Shown: positions 17,874 through 27,149 of the stretch, piece by piece | Layout of the letters: each line of letters opens with the position of its first letter | How positions within the stretch are numbered: position 1 is the stretch's first letter | Assembly (NCBI RefSeq): GCF_029542205.1 | Contig: NZ_CP113783.1 | Span: 3,153,001-3,217,000 of the forward strand | From: Pseudoxanthomonas sp. SE1 | GTDB lineage: Bacteria > Pseudomonadota > Gammaproteobacteria > Xanthomonadales > Xanthomonadaceae | Length of the DNA: 64,000 bases | Reading direction: 5' to 3' | Translations under genes and position numbers: made by a program | Notes under the pieces: model-generated | Told to the model about the DNA's origin: nothing | The model's database searches: none | The model's input: only the letters and a program-made list of their open reading frames with translations

Positions 17874-17906
17874 CAAAAAAGAACCCCGGCCAAGGCCGGG
17901 GTTCTT
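17874..17906 (-). terminator. Rho-independent terminator for the secreted protease gene
   Basis: A perfect 13-bp stem (17879-17891 with 17894-17906; AAGAACCCCGGCC and complement) is followed on the minus strand by TTTTTT. It lies 37 bases past the protease stop codon. Confidence 0.9.
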
Positions 17907-17942
17907 CCTGCACCTCCCTGTGCGTCCCCTCGGGGACGATCC

Positions 17943-19736
17943 TCAGAAGGTGATGCTCCAGCTGTTGATGTAGCCGGTGTCGATGCTGGCACGGTCGCGG
18001 GCGCGCAGGCGCCAGTTGCCGTTGAGGGCTTCGCTGGACAGATTGACCGTGTAGGTCTGGTTGATGTTGTCGGCACTGCCGCCGCTGCGGTTGTGCAGGT
18101 TGTACACCGAGCCATCCGGCGCGAGCAGGTCGACGATCAGGTCGCCCTTGTACGTGTGCACGATGTTCACCGCCACCTGCGCGTTGCTGGGCGCATTGCC
18201 CGTACGCCCCGACACGGCGATGGTGCTGGTCACGCCGGTGTTGTTGTTGTCCGGAATGCTCACATCGGTGCCGTTGGTGTAGGTCTGGGTGCCCGGATCC
18301 GGATCGGGGTCACCTCCCTGCACCGCCGTCACCGCGCCATCCGCATTGGCGATGCCCGCACCGCACCCGCCCGAGCACGTGCCGGGCAGCGGACGCGCCG
18401 TGCTCTTCAACGTGCTCTCCACCTGCGCCGGCGTCAGCGGAGACGCGGCCGCCGCCTGCATCAGTGCGACCACGCCGGCCACGTGCGGTGCCGCCATCGA
18501 CGTGCCGTTGTACGACGCGTAGCTGGCGCTGCCCGGCGTGGTGGTGCCGGTGTTGAGCGTGGACAGGATGCTGGCGCCCGGCGCGGAGATGTCGATGCCG
18601 GTGCCGTAGTTGGAGAAGCTGGCGCGCGAACCGGCCGAGGTGGTCGCTGCGACGGCGACGACGTTCGGGCAGTTCGCCGGCACGGCGCTGGACACGTTGG
18701 TGTTGCTGTTGCCGGCCGCGACCACGACGGTGGTGCCGCGACCCACCGCGCCATTGATCGCATTCTGGTAGGTGCTGGAACAGGTGCCGCCGCCGCCCAG
18801 CGACATGTTGATCACTTCGGCCGGGTTGGCATTGGCGGGCACGCCGCTGACCGTGCCGCCGGAAGCCCAGGTGATCGCGTCGGCGATGTCGGACGTATAG
18901 CCGCCGCAGCGGCCCAGCACGCGCACCGGCACCACCTTGGCGCCGAACGCGGTACCGGCCACGCCGGTGGCGTTGTTGGTCACCGCCGCCACCGTGCCCG
19001 CCACGTGCGTGCCGTGCCAGCTGGAGTTGGTGACCGGCGAGCCGGCATAGCACTCGCCTGCGACAGGATTCCAGTCGCCTTCGTCGTTGGGGTTGGAATC
19101 GCGGCCGTTGCCATCGCGCGAGACGAACGTGTCGCTGATGAAATCGTAGCCGGGCAGGATGTTCGCGTTGAGGTCGGCATGGTTGGTGATGCCGGTGTCG
19201 ATGACGGCCACCACCACGCCCGTGCCGGTGGACTTGTCCCAGGCCGGACGCACGTTGATGCCGGACGCCGTGGTGCCGAAGCCCCACTGCTCGGAGAAGC
19301 GCGTGTCGTTCGGCGTCAGCACGGCGTACATGCGCTGGTCGACTTCCACGTACTCGACATTCGGATCCGCCGCCAGCTGCCGCATCAGCGATTCGGCTTC
19401 CACGCGGTCCAGCTTGCGGTCGGCGCGCACGACGTCCGCACCCCCCGCCGCCAGCCGGCGCAGCTTCTGCACGCCCAGCGCGCGACCGCCGCGCTTGGCG
19501 ACGCCGGTACTGGCGGCCGTGCTGAGCGAACGCTGCAACTGTGCCGCATCGGAACTTTCCGTACTGCCATCGCGGTACTTCACGATGAAGCGGTCGTAGC
19601 CGCCGGGTTCTTCCACCTGCAGACCGCTCATGTCGACGCGACCGGCCATCGCCGGCAACGCGTAGAGCGATGCGAGCACGGCGGACGACAGGCACAGCAG
19701 GCGGATACGCGAACCACGCTTTGCAATTCCAGACAT
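17943..19736 (-). CDS. Secreted subtilisin-family serine protease (S8) with P/Homo B domain
   Basis: A 597-residue preproprotein. It has a signal peptide at about 1-31 and an inhibitor-type propeptide at about 35-140 ('YDRFIVKYRDGSTES'). In the catalytic domain Asp180 is in 'VVVAVIDTGITNHADL', His241 in 'WHGTHVAGTVAA' and Ser413 in 'YNGTSMAAPHVAGVVALM'. A C-terminal proprotein-convertase P domain follows ('NAQVAVNIVHTYKGDLIVDL', 'LNGNWRLRARD'). This is the usual extracellular protease layout in Stenotrophomonas and Xanthomonas. The ATG at 19736 is chosen because it starts the signal peptide and is preceded by GGGAGAG. An upstream in-frame extension looks non-coding. Confidence 0.93.
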   Translation of the reverse strand: MSGIAKRGSRIRLLCLSSAVLASLYALPAMAGRVDMSGLQVEEPGGYDRFIVKYRDGSTESSDAAQLQRSLSTAASTGVAKRGGRALGVQKLRRLAAGGADVVRADRKLDRVEAESLMRQLAADPNVEYVEVDQRMYAVLTPNDTRFSEQWGFGTTASGINVRPAWDKSTGTGVVVAVIDTGITNHADLNANILPGYDFISDTFVSRDGNGRDSNPNDEGDWNPVAGECYAGSPVTNSSWHGTHVAGTVAAVTNNATGVAGTAFGAKVVPVRVLGRCGGYTSDIADAITWASGGTVSGVPANANPAEVINMSLGGGGTCSSTYQNAINGAVGRGTTVVVAAGNSNTNVSSAVPANCPNVVAVAATTSAGSRASFSNYGTGIDISAPGASILSTLNTGTTTPGSASYASYNGTSMAAPHVAGVVALMQAAAASPLTPAQVESTLKSTARPLPGTCSGGCGAGIANADGAVTAVQGGDPDPDPGTQTYTNGTDVSIPDNNNTGVTSTIAVSGRTGNAPSNAQVAVNIVHTYKGDLIVDLLAPDGSVYNLHNRSGGSADNINQTYTVNLSSEALNGNWRLRARDRASIDTGYINSWSITF

Positions 19737-20115
19737 CAGACTCTCCCTCAACGATGAAATGAAAAGCCGCCAATGCGGCAATGGCCCGGTCGAGGGCGCA
19801 GGGCTGCTACGGGAGGGGGTGGACGGGCGGTTGCGTTCGACCAGGTGCACGTCGTGCAACGCACGACGCAACGACGACGCTAACGGAGAGCACGGAGATG
19901 AATCAGCGATGAAAGACACACTTCGCAGCGAGATGTTGCAAACGTAATCGTCGGAATACACGCATGTAGCGGAGCTACCGGTGGACATGCGTTGGTAGAT
20001 TCATTTACGTCTTGCGCGCGTGAGCAAAGCGAATTTTTTATTCGCATCGATGCCATGCGATTACGCAAAAAAAAGCCCGCTACTCAGCGGGCTTTTTCTG
20101 GTCGCTCGACAGCAG
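19737..20115. other. Intergenic region between the protease gene and ilvE
   Basis: This 379-base stretch has no credible gene. It must hold the protease promoter, since that gene starts at its left edge on the minus strand. Near 19961-19991 there is an inverted repeat (CGCATGT ... ACATGCG) with a 17-base loop. The right end carries the ilvE terminator. I see no clear -10/-35 pair. Confidence 0.6.
20067..20097 (-). terminator. Bidirectional terminator after ilvE
   Basis: A-rich flank, GCCCGCT, loop ACTC, AGCGGGC, then TTTTT (20070-20097). On the minus strand the run of eight T residues (20074-20067) follows the hairpin, so it ends the ilvE transcript. The stop codon of ilvE lies 18 bases away. 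Confidence 0.9.
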
Positions 20116-21222
20116 TCAGTCGCGCAACTTCACCAGCCAACCATGACGGTCGGGGATGCGGCCGTACTGGATGTCGGTGAGTTCCTTGCGGATGCCCATA
20201 GTCACCTCGCCTGCGGGCGCGTTGAGGTCGCCCACTTCGAAGCCCTTGCCCTTCAACTGGCCGATCGGGGTGATGACGGCGGCGGTGCCGCAGGCGAACA
20301 CTTCGACGATGTCGCCGGACGCGACACCCTGCTTCCACTCGTCGATGGAGACCTTGCGTTCTTCCACCGCATGGCCGCGGTCGCGTGCGATCTGCAGGAT
20401 GCTGGAGCGGGTGATGCCTTCCAGGATGCTGCCCGACAGTTCCGGCGTGACGATGCGGCCGTCCTTGTAGACCAGGAAGACGTTCATGCCGCCGAGTTCT
20501 TCCAGGTACTTGCCTTCCACCGGGTCGAGGAACAGCACCTGCGAGCAGCCCTGCGCCTGGGCTTCCTGCTGCGGCAACAGCGAGGCGGCGTAGTTGCCGC
20601 CGCACTTGGCGGCACCGGTACCGCCCTTGGCGGCGCGGGCATAGTCCTCGGACAGCCAGATGGACACCGGCGCCACGCCCTTGGCGAAGTACGCGCCGGC
20701 CGGGCTGGCGATGACGTAGTAGCCGGCTTCATGCGCGGCGCGCACGCCGAGGAAGGCTTCGGTGGCGATCATGAAGGGACGGAAGTACAGGCTGGTCTCC
20801 GGCGCCGACGGCACCCAGTCGCCGTCGATGGCGACCAGCTGGCGCAGCGATTCGACGAACTCGGCCACCGGCAGCTGCGGCAGCGCCAGGCGTGCGGCCG
20901 AACGCTGCAGGCGCGCGCCGTTGGCGTCGGGACGGAAGGTCCAGATGGAACCATCAGCGTGGCGGTACGCCTTGATGCCTTCGAAGATCTCCTGGCCGTA
21001 GTGCAGTACCGACGCAGCCGGGTCGAGCGACAGCGGACCATAGGCGCGGACTTCCGCACCGTGCCAGCCCTGGGCCTTGTCCCAGCTGATGGTGACCATG
21101 TGGTCGGTGAAGTGCAGGCCGAACCCGGGGCTGGCGAGGATGGCGTCGCGCTCGGCGGCCGTGCGGGCCTTCTCGTTGCGGGTCACGCGGTAGGTCAACG
21201 GGGCGGCGTTCATCACGTTCAT
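20116..21222 (-). CDS. ilvE: Branched-chain amino acid aminotransferase
   Basis: A 368-residue PLP enzyme that interconverts Leu, Ile and Val with their 2-oxo acids. Conserved segments are 'LHYGQEIFEGIKAYRHADGS', 'SLYFRPFMIATEAFLGVRA', 'CGGNYAASLLPQQEA' and 'VEGKYLEELGGMNVF', whose Lys is the PLP-binding residue. 'SGSILEGITRSSILQIARD' binds cofactor phosphate. Length and sequence fit the class IV BCAT2-type group rather than the shorter E. coli type. It precedes sufT on the same strand with a 42-base gap. Confidence 0.95.
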   Translation of the reverse strand: MNVMNAAPLTYRVTRNEKARTAAERDAILASPGFGLHFTDHMVTISWDKAQGWHGAEVRAYGPLSLDPAASVLHYGQEIFEGIKAYRHADGSIWTFRPDANGARLQRSAARLALPQLPVAEFVESLRQLVAIDGDWVPSAPETSLYFRPFMIATEAFLGVRAAHEAGYYVIASPAGAYFAKGVAPVSIWLSEDYARAAKGGTGAAKCGGNYAASLLPQQEAQAQGCSQVLFLDPVEGKYLEELGGMNVFLVYKDGRIVTPELSGSILEGITRSSILQIARDRGHAVEERKVSIDEWKQGVASGDIVEVFACGTAAVITPIGQLKGKGFEVGDLNAPAGEVTMGIRKELTDIQYGRIPDRHGWLVKLRD

Positions 21223-21264
21223 CTCTTCCTTCCTGACGGGTTCTGCTTCGGGTGAGCCGGCGGC

Positions 21265-21816
21265 TCAGAGCATGCCGGTTTCCAGCTTGGCGGCTTCGGA
21301 CATCATGTGGCGGCCCCAGGGCGGATCGAACACCAGTTCGACATCGGCCTCGGCCACGGTGGGGATCATTTCCAGCTTGCTGCGCACGTCATCGACCAGG
21401 ATCTCGCCCATGCCGCAGCCGGGCGCGGTCAGCGTCATCTTCACGTCGACCCCGCGCTGGCCGTCCTCGCGGGTGGTGAGGTTGGCCTCGTAGACCAGGC
21501 CGAGGTCGACGATGTTGAAGGGGATTTCCGGATCGAAGCAGGTGCGCAGCTGGTTCCACACCAGCGCCTCAACTTCCTCGTCGCTGGCGTCGTCGGGGAG
21601 CGAGAGGGGTTCGGAGGGTTCCTTGCCGATGGCATCCGCATCCCTGCCGGCGATGCGCATCAGGTTGCCTTCGACGAAGACGGTATAACTGCCGCCGAGG
21701 GCCTGGGTGATGTAGCCATAGCTGCCGGCCGGCAGGGTGACGAGTTCGCCCTGCGGCACCAGTACGGCGGCGCAATCGCGGGAGAATTGGACGGGTTCGC
21801 TGCTGCGGGAGTACAT
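21265..21816 (-). CDS. sufT: Probable Fe-S cluster assembly protein SufT (DUF59)
   Basis: A 183-residue protein. The N-terminal region 'VTLPAGSYGYITQALGGSYT' with 'VFVEGNLMRIAGRDADAIGK' is specific to SufT. The C-terminal MIP18/PaaD-like DUF59 domain has 'DPEIPFNIVDLGLVYEANLT' and 'MTLTAPGCGMGEILVDD', with the conserved Cys in APGCG. It acts in maturing Fe-S proteins. The ATG at 21816 is used. A TTG further upstream would add 12 residues without support. No other suf gene is in the window. Confidence 0.92.
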   Translation of the reverse strand: MYSRSSEPVQFSRDCAAVLVPQGELVTLPAGSYGYITQALGGSYTVFVEGNLMRIAGRDADAIGKEPSEPLSLPDDASDEEVEALVWNQLRTCFDPEIPFNIVDLGLVYEANLTTREDGQRGVDVKMTLTAPGCGMGEILVDDVRSKLEMIPTVAEADVELVFDPPWGRHMMSEAAKLETGML

Positions 21817-21926
21817 GCCGGACCAGATGGGGGCGCGCGTGGGGCGCTGCAAGGCGGCCTATTGTAGCGCCCGCGCCCCGGCGGTCGCGTTCAGGCCGTA
21901 TCCTTGGCGGCCCTGTCGGAGTCTCC

Positions 21927-22340
21927 ATGTCCCCCGCCCAGCGTCGTTCCGCCCCGTGGCTTGTTCCCCTCATGCTCGTGCTGGCCGGTGGCAGCGTGCT
22001 GGTGATCTGGGTGGCGCTGGCGCTCTACCTGCAGCGGCAGGCCGGCTGGATGGCCCTGGCCGCCGCCCTTGACGTAGTGCTGGTGCTGCGCCTGTGCGGC
22101 ATGCCCGCGGGACCGCGTCGTGCCGTGTTGGGGGCGCTGGCCACCGGCGCGATCGCCGCGTTGGCGCTGTGGACCATCGCGGCGACCCAGATGGGCTTCG
22201 CGTTCGGACTCAATCCATGGGATTCGGTGCTGCGGCTGGGCTCGGACCATGCGTGGACGCTGGTGTCCCTGACCACCACGCCGCTGGATGTCGCGGCCCT
22301 GGTGGCGGCGCCGCTGCTGGCGGCCTGGTGGACGCGCTGA
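21927..22340 (+). CDS. Hypothetical membrane protein
   Basis: A 137-residue protein with about four hydrophobic segments ('LVPLMLVLAGGSVLVIWVAL', 'GWMALAAALDVVLVLRL', 'VLGALATGAIAALALWTIAA' and 'LDVAALVAAPLLAAWW'). No domain is recognised. It is divergent from sufT and convergent with phoD, with stop codons about 10 bases apart and a small hairpin (22337-22354) spanning both ends. Likely an inner-membrane protein, function unknown. Confidence 0.75.
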   Translation: MSPAQRRSAPWLVPLMLVLAGGSVLVIWVALALYLQRQAGWMALAAALDVVLVLRLCGMPAGPRRAVLGALATGAIAALALWTIAATQMGFAFGLNPWDSVLRLGSDHAWTLVSLTTTPLDVAALVAAPLLAAWWTR

Positions 22341-22350
22341 CGCCGCAGCG

Positions 22351-24543
22351 TCAGGTCTGCTTCTTCAAAACCCGCTCACCGGTTGCCCCGGTCACCAGGT
22401 CGAACCGCTCGCGCACGAGTGCGGCATCGATTTGCGCCGTGTCGTCGTAAAGCCGCTGGCTGCACAGGTCCGCCGGCAGCAGCAGGAACTGCACCTCGCA
22501 GTCGCCCCCGGCATCGCGCTGGAACAGACCGACGCCATGGTGGCGCGTCTGCGCATGCCGGATGCGCGGCTCGCCCGCCGCCAGCAAGGCGTCCAGGCCG
22601 GCGACGAGCCGCTCGCCCGCGGACGCCGTGGCGGGATCCGCCTTCGCCGCATCCGCCATGATGGCCGACAGCGTGGATGACGAGATCGCGGGCGCGGTGA
22701 ATTCCACCGTGCGTGCCGAATGCTGCGTGGCGAAACTGGCATGGATGTCGCCCGACAGCACCACCGCGCCGGCCGAGCGGTCCAGCGCCGCGACCAGCGC
22801 ATCGCGCTGCAGTCCGAAGCCGTCCCACTGGTCGACGTTGAGGTAGAACTTCCGGCGCAACAGCGGCGGCGCATCGAGCGCGGGGTTGGACAGGTCGAGC
22901 ACCATCGGCGTCATCGAGACCGAACTGGCCACGAAGAACGAACGCGTCGGTGCGTCGGACAGTTGCGTGGCCAGCCATGCCTGCTGCGCATCCCCCAGCG
23001 CGGACGGCAACGCCCCGTCCGCACGGCGCAGCGCCAGCAGCAGGTCGTAGCTCTCCTTCACCACCATGTAGCGGCTGCCCAGGTGGCTGAAGAGCGCGCT
23101 CTTGCCGAAGGCCAGCCAGGGCAGGCCACGCAGATAGTCGTCGTGGGCGTCCGGCGGAAGATCGACTTCCATGAAGCCCGGCACTGCCGCGTTGTAGCGC
23201 GTCAGCACATCGCGGACCACGTAGACCGCCATCGGCTGCATGGACAATGTGGTGGCGCGTGCCGTGGCATCGCGCTTGTCCACGCCCGCGTCGGTGTATG
23301 CCTTCGTCAGCGCGCGCCGCAGCGGCTTGCGCAAGGGCTTCCAGTGCTCGTCGCCAAGATCGAGGTAAGGGATCAGCGCTGTCGACAGGACCGACCAGTC
23401 CATGCCGATGCCGGGCGCCAGCCGGCGCAGCGCAGCTTCGTCGTACGCCAGCGCGCCGGGGAACGCATCCTCGGGAATCGGATGGTCCGGACGGTGGCTG
23501 CGGTAGTCCAGCAGCAACAGGCTGACGTCGCGCCCGTAGTCCAGTCGGCGCCACAGCTGTCCATTCGGGTGCAGGCGGTCGTCGTCCACGGTGTGTGCAC
23601 CGGTGGCATCCACTTCGCCGACGGCCACATCGACCGGCATGTATTCGAAGTAGGCGCGCTCGGCGTTGCGGCGCCGACGCACATCACCTTCGTCGCGGCG
23701 TCCTTCTTCGTAGGTGGCGTGGTCCTGCCAGCAATCGTCGCTGAACTCGTGATCGTCCCAGATAGCGACCAACGGCGCGCGTTCCAGCAGTGCCTGCAGG
23801 ACGCTGTCGGTCCGGTATTGGCGATGCAACTGGCGGTAGTTGTCCAGGCTGGCGGCCGCGAGGTAGCCGCCGCCCTCGGCACCGACCCGCAACGCGCCGT
23901 CCATGTCGTCGAAGACGATGCCGCGCGCGCCATCGGCGCGCTGGAAACTCGTATCGCCTACCGACTCATAGATGAAGTCGCCCAGGTGCAGCACGAAGTC
24001 GAGGTCTTCCTGCAGCAACGGCACCAGACTGTTGTACCAGCGCCCGCCATAGTCCTGGCAACTCATGAAGGCGAAGCGCAGGGATGGTGTCGGCGCATCG
24101 GCGGCGGGTGCGGTGCGCGTCATGCCCAGCGGCGACGAGATCCACGCGCTGCCCTCGCGGCGCAGGAAGCGGAAGTAGTAGCGCCGTCCCGGCTGCAACT
24201 CCTGCACGCGCACGCGCAGGCAGTGGTCGTGCTCCGCGCGCGCGGTGAGCTCGCGCTCGATGCGCAGCTGCGAGAACGCCGCGTCGTCCGCCACCTGCAG
24301 GCGCACGGCCACATCGCCACCCGCCGCATCGGGGACACGCGTCCACAGCAGCACGCGGTCCGGCCGCGGATCACCCGACGCGACCGACTGCGGGAACGCA
24401 TCGCGCCTCACCGCAGGCGCGGCCTGCGCGGGAAACCAGCGGCTCGCGAACGGCAGGCTGGCGGCGATCAGCGTCAGCTTGAGGAACGTGCGCCGCGACG
24501 GGCGCAGCGCAGAAGGATCGGATGCGTTCACGCAGTGCTCCAT
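22351..24543 (-). CDS. phoD: PhoD-type alkaline phosphatase/phosphodiesterase, Tat-exported
   Basis: A 730-residue protein. A twin-arginine signal 'SRRTFLKLTLIAASLPFA' lies at residues 16-33. The N-terminal Fn3-like PhoD_N domain ('FPQSVASGDPRPDRVLLWTR') precedes the metallophosphatase domain, whose metal ligands are expected in 'FVLHLGDFIYE', 'VAIWDDHEFSDD' and 'GAVVLSGDIHASF'. It probably releases phosphate from phosphodiesters in the periplasm or outside, with Ca/Fe cofactors as in known PhoD. It is divergent from a TonB-dependent receptor gene with 155 bases between, suggesting joint use in phosphate or phosphoester acquisition. The start is the ATG at 24543. Confidence 0.92.
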   Translation of the reverse strand: MEHCVNASDPSALRPSRRTFLKLTLIAASLPFASRWFPAQAAPAVRRDAFPQSVASGDPRPDRVLLWTRVPDAAGGDVAVRLQVADDAAFSQLRIERELTARAEHDHCLRVRVQELQPGRRYYFRFLRREGSAWISSPLGMTRTAPAADAPTPSLRFAFMSCQDYGGRWYNSLVPLLQEDLDFVLHLGDFIYESVGDTSFQRADGARGIVFDDMDGALRVGAEGGGYLAAASLDNYRQLHRQYRTDSVLQALLERAPLVAIWDDHEFSDDCWQDHATYEEGRRDEGDVRRRRNAERAYFEYMPVDVAVGEVDATGAHTVDDDRLHPNGQLWRRLDYGRDVSLLLLDYRSHRPDHPIPEDAFPGALAYDEAALRRLAPGIGMDWSVLSTALIPYLDLGDEHWKPLRKPLRRALTKAYTDAGVDKRDATARATTLSMQPMAVYVVRDVLTRYNAAVPGFMEVDLPPDAHDDYLRGLPWLAFGKSALFSHLGSRYMVVKESYDLLLALRRADGALPSALGDAQQAWLATQLSDAPTRSFFVASSVSMTPMVLDLSNPALDAPPLLRRKFYLNVDQWDGFGLQRDALVAALDRSAGAVVLSGDIHASFATQHSARTVEFTAPAISSSTLSAIMADAAKADPATASAGERLVAGLDALLAAGEPRIRHAQTRHHGVGLFQRDAGGDCEVQFLLLPADLCSQRLYDDTAQIDAALVRERFDLVTGATGERVLKKQT

Positions 24544-24698
24544 GTCACGAAGCCGCGCAGCATCGCCGGCGGAGGTTGCGGTGATATGGCAGTCGGGCCC
24601 GTCATGGCGCAGCAACATCAAGCGGTCAGCCTGTGCCGTCGCTTCGCCATGCCTCGCGCGCGGCGCATCGCCTTCCCTCCTCCCTCCACCGGCCTGCC

Positions 24699-27074
24699 AT
24701 GACTCCCAGCACCCGCACAACGCGTCACCTTGCCCGCCGCTCCCTCACCGTCGCACTCTGCGTGGTGCTGGCCAGTCCTGCCCTCGCGCTCGCGCAACAG
24801 GCCGACGCACCCGATGCCGGCACTGCCACGCAGTTGGACACCATCGTCGTGACCGCGCAGAAGCGCGAGCAGCAGGTGTCGGAAGTGCCGATCGCGATCA
24901 CGGCGTATTCCGGCGACTTCCTCGACCGCCAGGGCATGACCACGCTGGGCGATCTGGCCGGTTTCGTGCCCGGCCTGCAGGTGCAGGAACAGAGCCCGAA
25001 CAATCCCGGCTACGTGATCCGCGGCATCACCTCGGACAGCGGCGAAGCCAACGTGCAGCCGCGCATCTCGGTGTTCCAGGACGGCGTGTCGATCAGCCGC
25101 TCGCGCGGCGCCTCGGCCGCCCTGTTCGACATGGAGCGCGTGGAAGTGCTGCGCGGCCCGCAGGGCACGCTGTTCGGCCGCGCCGCGCAGGTCGGCGCCG
25201 TGCACTACATCCAGAACAAGGCCAAGGACGCCACCAGCGGTGCCTTCGAACTGGGCGTGGGCAGCGACAGCCAGCGCCTGGCCAGCGGCTACTTCAACGC
25301 GCAGATCGCACCGGAAGCACTGGCCGCGCGTGTAGCGGTCTTCCACGAAGAACGCGACGGCAGCATCGAAAACGCCGCCGGCGGCACGCTCAACGGCAAG
25401 GACACCACCGCGCTGCGCGCCAGCCTGGGCGCGATGATCGGCGAGGCCAGCCGGATCGACCTGATCGCCAACTACCAGAAGGACACGCCGACGGGCACGG
25501 CCTTCATCAGCGGCACGATCCCGAACCGCCAGGGCAGCACCAGCCCGTATGCCGATGCCGAACTCAACCGCGGCGATGAACTCGGCCTGGACCGCACCGT
25601 GCGCAGCCTGACCGCGCTGGGCTCGTTCGCGCTGGGCGAAAACTGGACGCTGGACACCATCGGCGGCTGGCGCAGCTTCGACTCGCATGAGGAATTCGAC
25701 GCCGACGGCTCGCGCCTGAAGGCGATGGAGTTCGCCGAGATCGCCGAAGGCGACCAGTTCAGCCAGGAGGTCCGCTTCAGCTTCGACAACGGCGACACCT
25801 TCGCAGGCTTCTTCGGCGCCAGCTACTTCGTCGAGGACGGCTCGCAGTACGTGCCCTTCGCCACCGACGAACGCAGCCTGCTCGCGCTGCTCTCGCAGAA
25901 TGCCGCCTTCCGCCAGCAGATCGGCGCGCTGCTGGGCGGCATTCCGTTCCCCGCGATCCCGCTGTTCGGGCCCGATGGCGATCCGCTGGTGGGCTACACC
26001 CTGCCGGGTGGCCTGCACACGCTGCTCAACCCGGACCATCGCGAAGCCTTCGCCAACTACGGCACGACCAAGGCCTGGGATGTGTTCGTCGACGGCACCT
26101 GGCGGGTCACGCCGTCACTGGAACTGAGCGCGGGCCTGCGCGCGACGTGGGAGAAGCAGACCGCGGGCTACCAGGGCTTCGCGGGCAACGCGCCCACGCT
26201 GTTCAACGGCTTGGGTGCCGGTGCGCCCGCGCCGCTGGCCGGCAACAACATCCTCAACAGCGCCACGGCCGGCAAGCTGGAGCGCAGCGAGGACTTCGAT
26301 TCGGTGGTCGGCCGCGTGGCCGCGCGCTATGCCTTCTCGCCGACGCTGAGTGCCTTCGCCACCATCTCGCGCGGTCGCCGCCCCAACGTGATCGACATCA
26401 ACCCGCAAGGCAGCCAGGTGCTGCCGGCGGAGATCGTCAACAGCTACGAGATCGGCCTGAAAGGCGGCACGTCCGGCGGCCGCCTGGCCTATGACGTGTC
26501 CGCGTACTGGTACGACTACAGCGACTTCCAGACGCAGATCCCCAACCCCAGCGGCGGCACCCCGTTCCTGATCCCCACCAACGGCGGCAACGCCACGGCC
26601 AAGGGCGTGGAAGCCTCGATCACCGGCGAGCTGGCGACCGGACTGGTGCTGTTCGCCAACTACGCGTGGACGCATGCGCGCTTCGACGACCGCGACGACG
26701 ACGGCAATCCGCAGCTCTACGCCGGCCACCGCTTCCGCCTGACGCCCGACCACGCCGCCGCGATCGGCATGGACTGGCGCGTGCCGATGGGCGGCGCCAG
26801 CTTCTACCTGCGCCCCTCCTACAGTTGGAAGTCGAAGGTGTACTTCGAGGACGAGAACACCCCCGGCCTGGAACAGGACGCCTACGGCCTGTTCAACCTG
26901 CGCATGGGCGTGACGCTGGCCGATGGCCGCTGGGACCTGGGCGTGTGGGGCAGCAATCTGACCGGCGAGGAGTACTTGATCGATGCCGGCAACACCGGCC
27001 GCCAGTTCGGTACGCCCACGTTCGTCGCCGGCCAGCCGCGCGCATACGGCATCACCGCCAAGGTCAGGTTCTGA
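24699..27074 (+). CDS. TonB-dependent outer-membrane receptor
   Basis: A 791-residue receptor. It has a signal peptide ('LTVALCVVLASPALALAQQ'), then a TonB box 'DTIVVTA' at about 47-53 and the plug domain ('YVIRGITSDSGEANVQPRIS', 'VEVLRGPQGTLFGRAAQVGA'). A long beta-barrel follows ending in '...YGITAKVRF' with the terminal Phe used for barrel insertion. The sequence is closest in style to the large Sphingomonas/Xanthomonas receptor group of unknown ligand. Divergence from phoD hints at a phosphorylated substrate. The ATG at 24699 starts a proper signal peptide. An upstream GTG would add 22 unlikely residues. Confidence 0.93.
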   Translation: MTPSTRTTRHLARRSLTVALCVVLASPALALAQQADAPDAGTATQLDTIVVTAQKREQQVSEVPIAITAYSGDFLDRQGMTTLGDLAGFVPGLQVQEQSPNNPGYVIRGITSDSGEANVQPRISVFQDGVSISRSRGASAALFDMERVEVLRGPQGTLFGRAAQVGAVHYIQNKAKDATSGAFELGVGSDSQRLASGYFNAQIAPEALAARVAVFHEERDGSIENAAGGTLNGKDTTALRASLGAMIGEASRIDLIANYQKDTPTGTAFISGTIPNRQGSTSPYADAELNRGDELGLDRTVRSLTALGSFALGENWTLDTIGGWRSFDSHEEFDADGSRLKAMEFAEIAEGDQFSQEVRFSFDNGDTFAGFFGASYFVEDGSQYVPFATDERSLLALLSQNAAFRQQIGALLGGIPFPAIPLFGPDGDPLVGYTLPGGLHTLLNPDHREAFANYGTTKAWDVFVDGTWRVTPSLELSAGLRATWEKQTAGYQGFAGNAPTLFNGLGAGAPAPLAGNNILNSATAGKLERSEDFDSVVGRVAARYAFSPTLSAFATISRGRRPNVIDINPQGSQVLPAEIVNSYEIGLKGGTSGGRLAYDVSAYWYDYSDFQTQIPNPSGGTPFLIPTNGGNATAKGVEASITGELATGLVLFANYAWTHARFDDRDDDGNPQLYAGHRFRLTPDHAAAIGMDWRVPMGGASFYLRPSYSWKSKVYFEDENTPGLEQDAYGLFNLRMGVTLADGRWDLGVWGSNLTGEEYLIDAGNTGRQFGTPTFVAGQPRAYGITAKVRF

Positions 27075-27095
27075 TACGGCGTGCCGCACTCCATG

Positions 27096-27122
27096 AAAAA
27101 GCCGGGCGATGCCCGGCTTTTT
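27096..27122. terminator. Bidirectional terminator between receptor gene and pntB
   Basis: AAAAAGCCGGGC, loop GAT, GCCCGGCTTTTT: a perfect 12-bp stem with T-runs on both strands. It sits between the convergent receptor and pntB genes. Confidence 0.93.
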
Positions 27123-27149
27123 CTTTGCCACGGGTGCGGGTACGTGCGT

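Noticed and set aside
19737..19988. N-terminal extension of the S8 protease upstream of 19736
   Set aside because: The 84 added residues look non-coding, while the ATG at 19736 begins a proper signal peptide after a good ribosome-binding site.
22720..24702. 660-codon plus-strand open frame over phoD
   Set aside because: phoD has a Tat signal and metal-binding motifs. The opposite frame has none.
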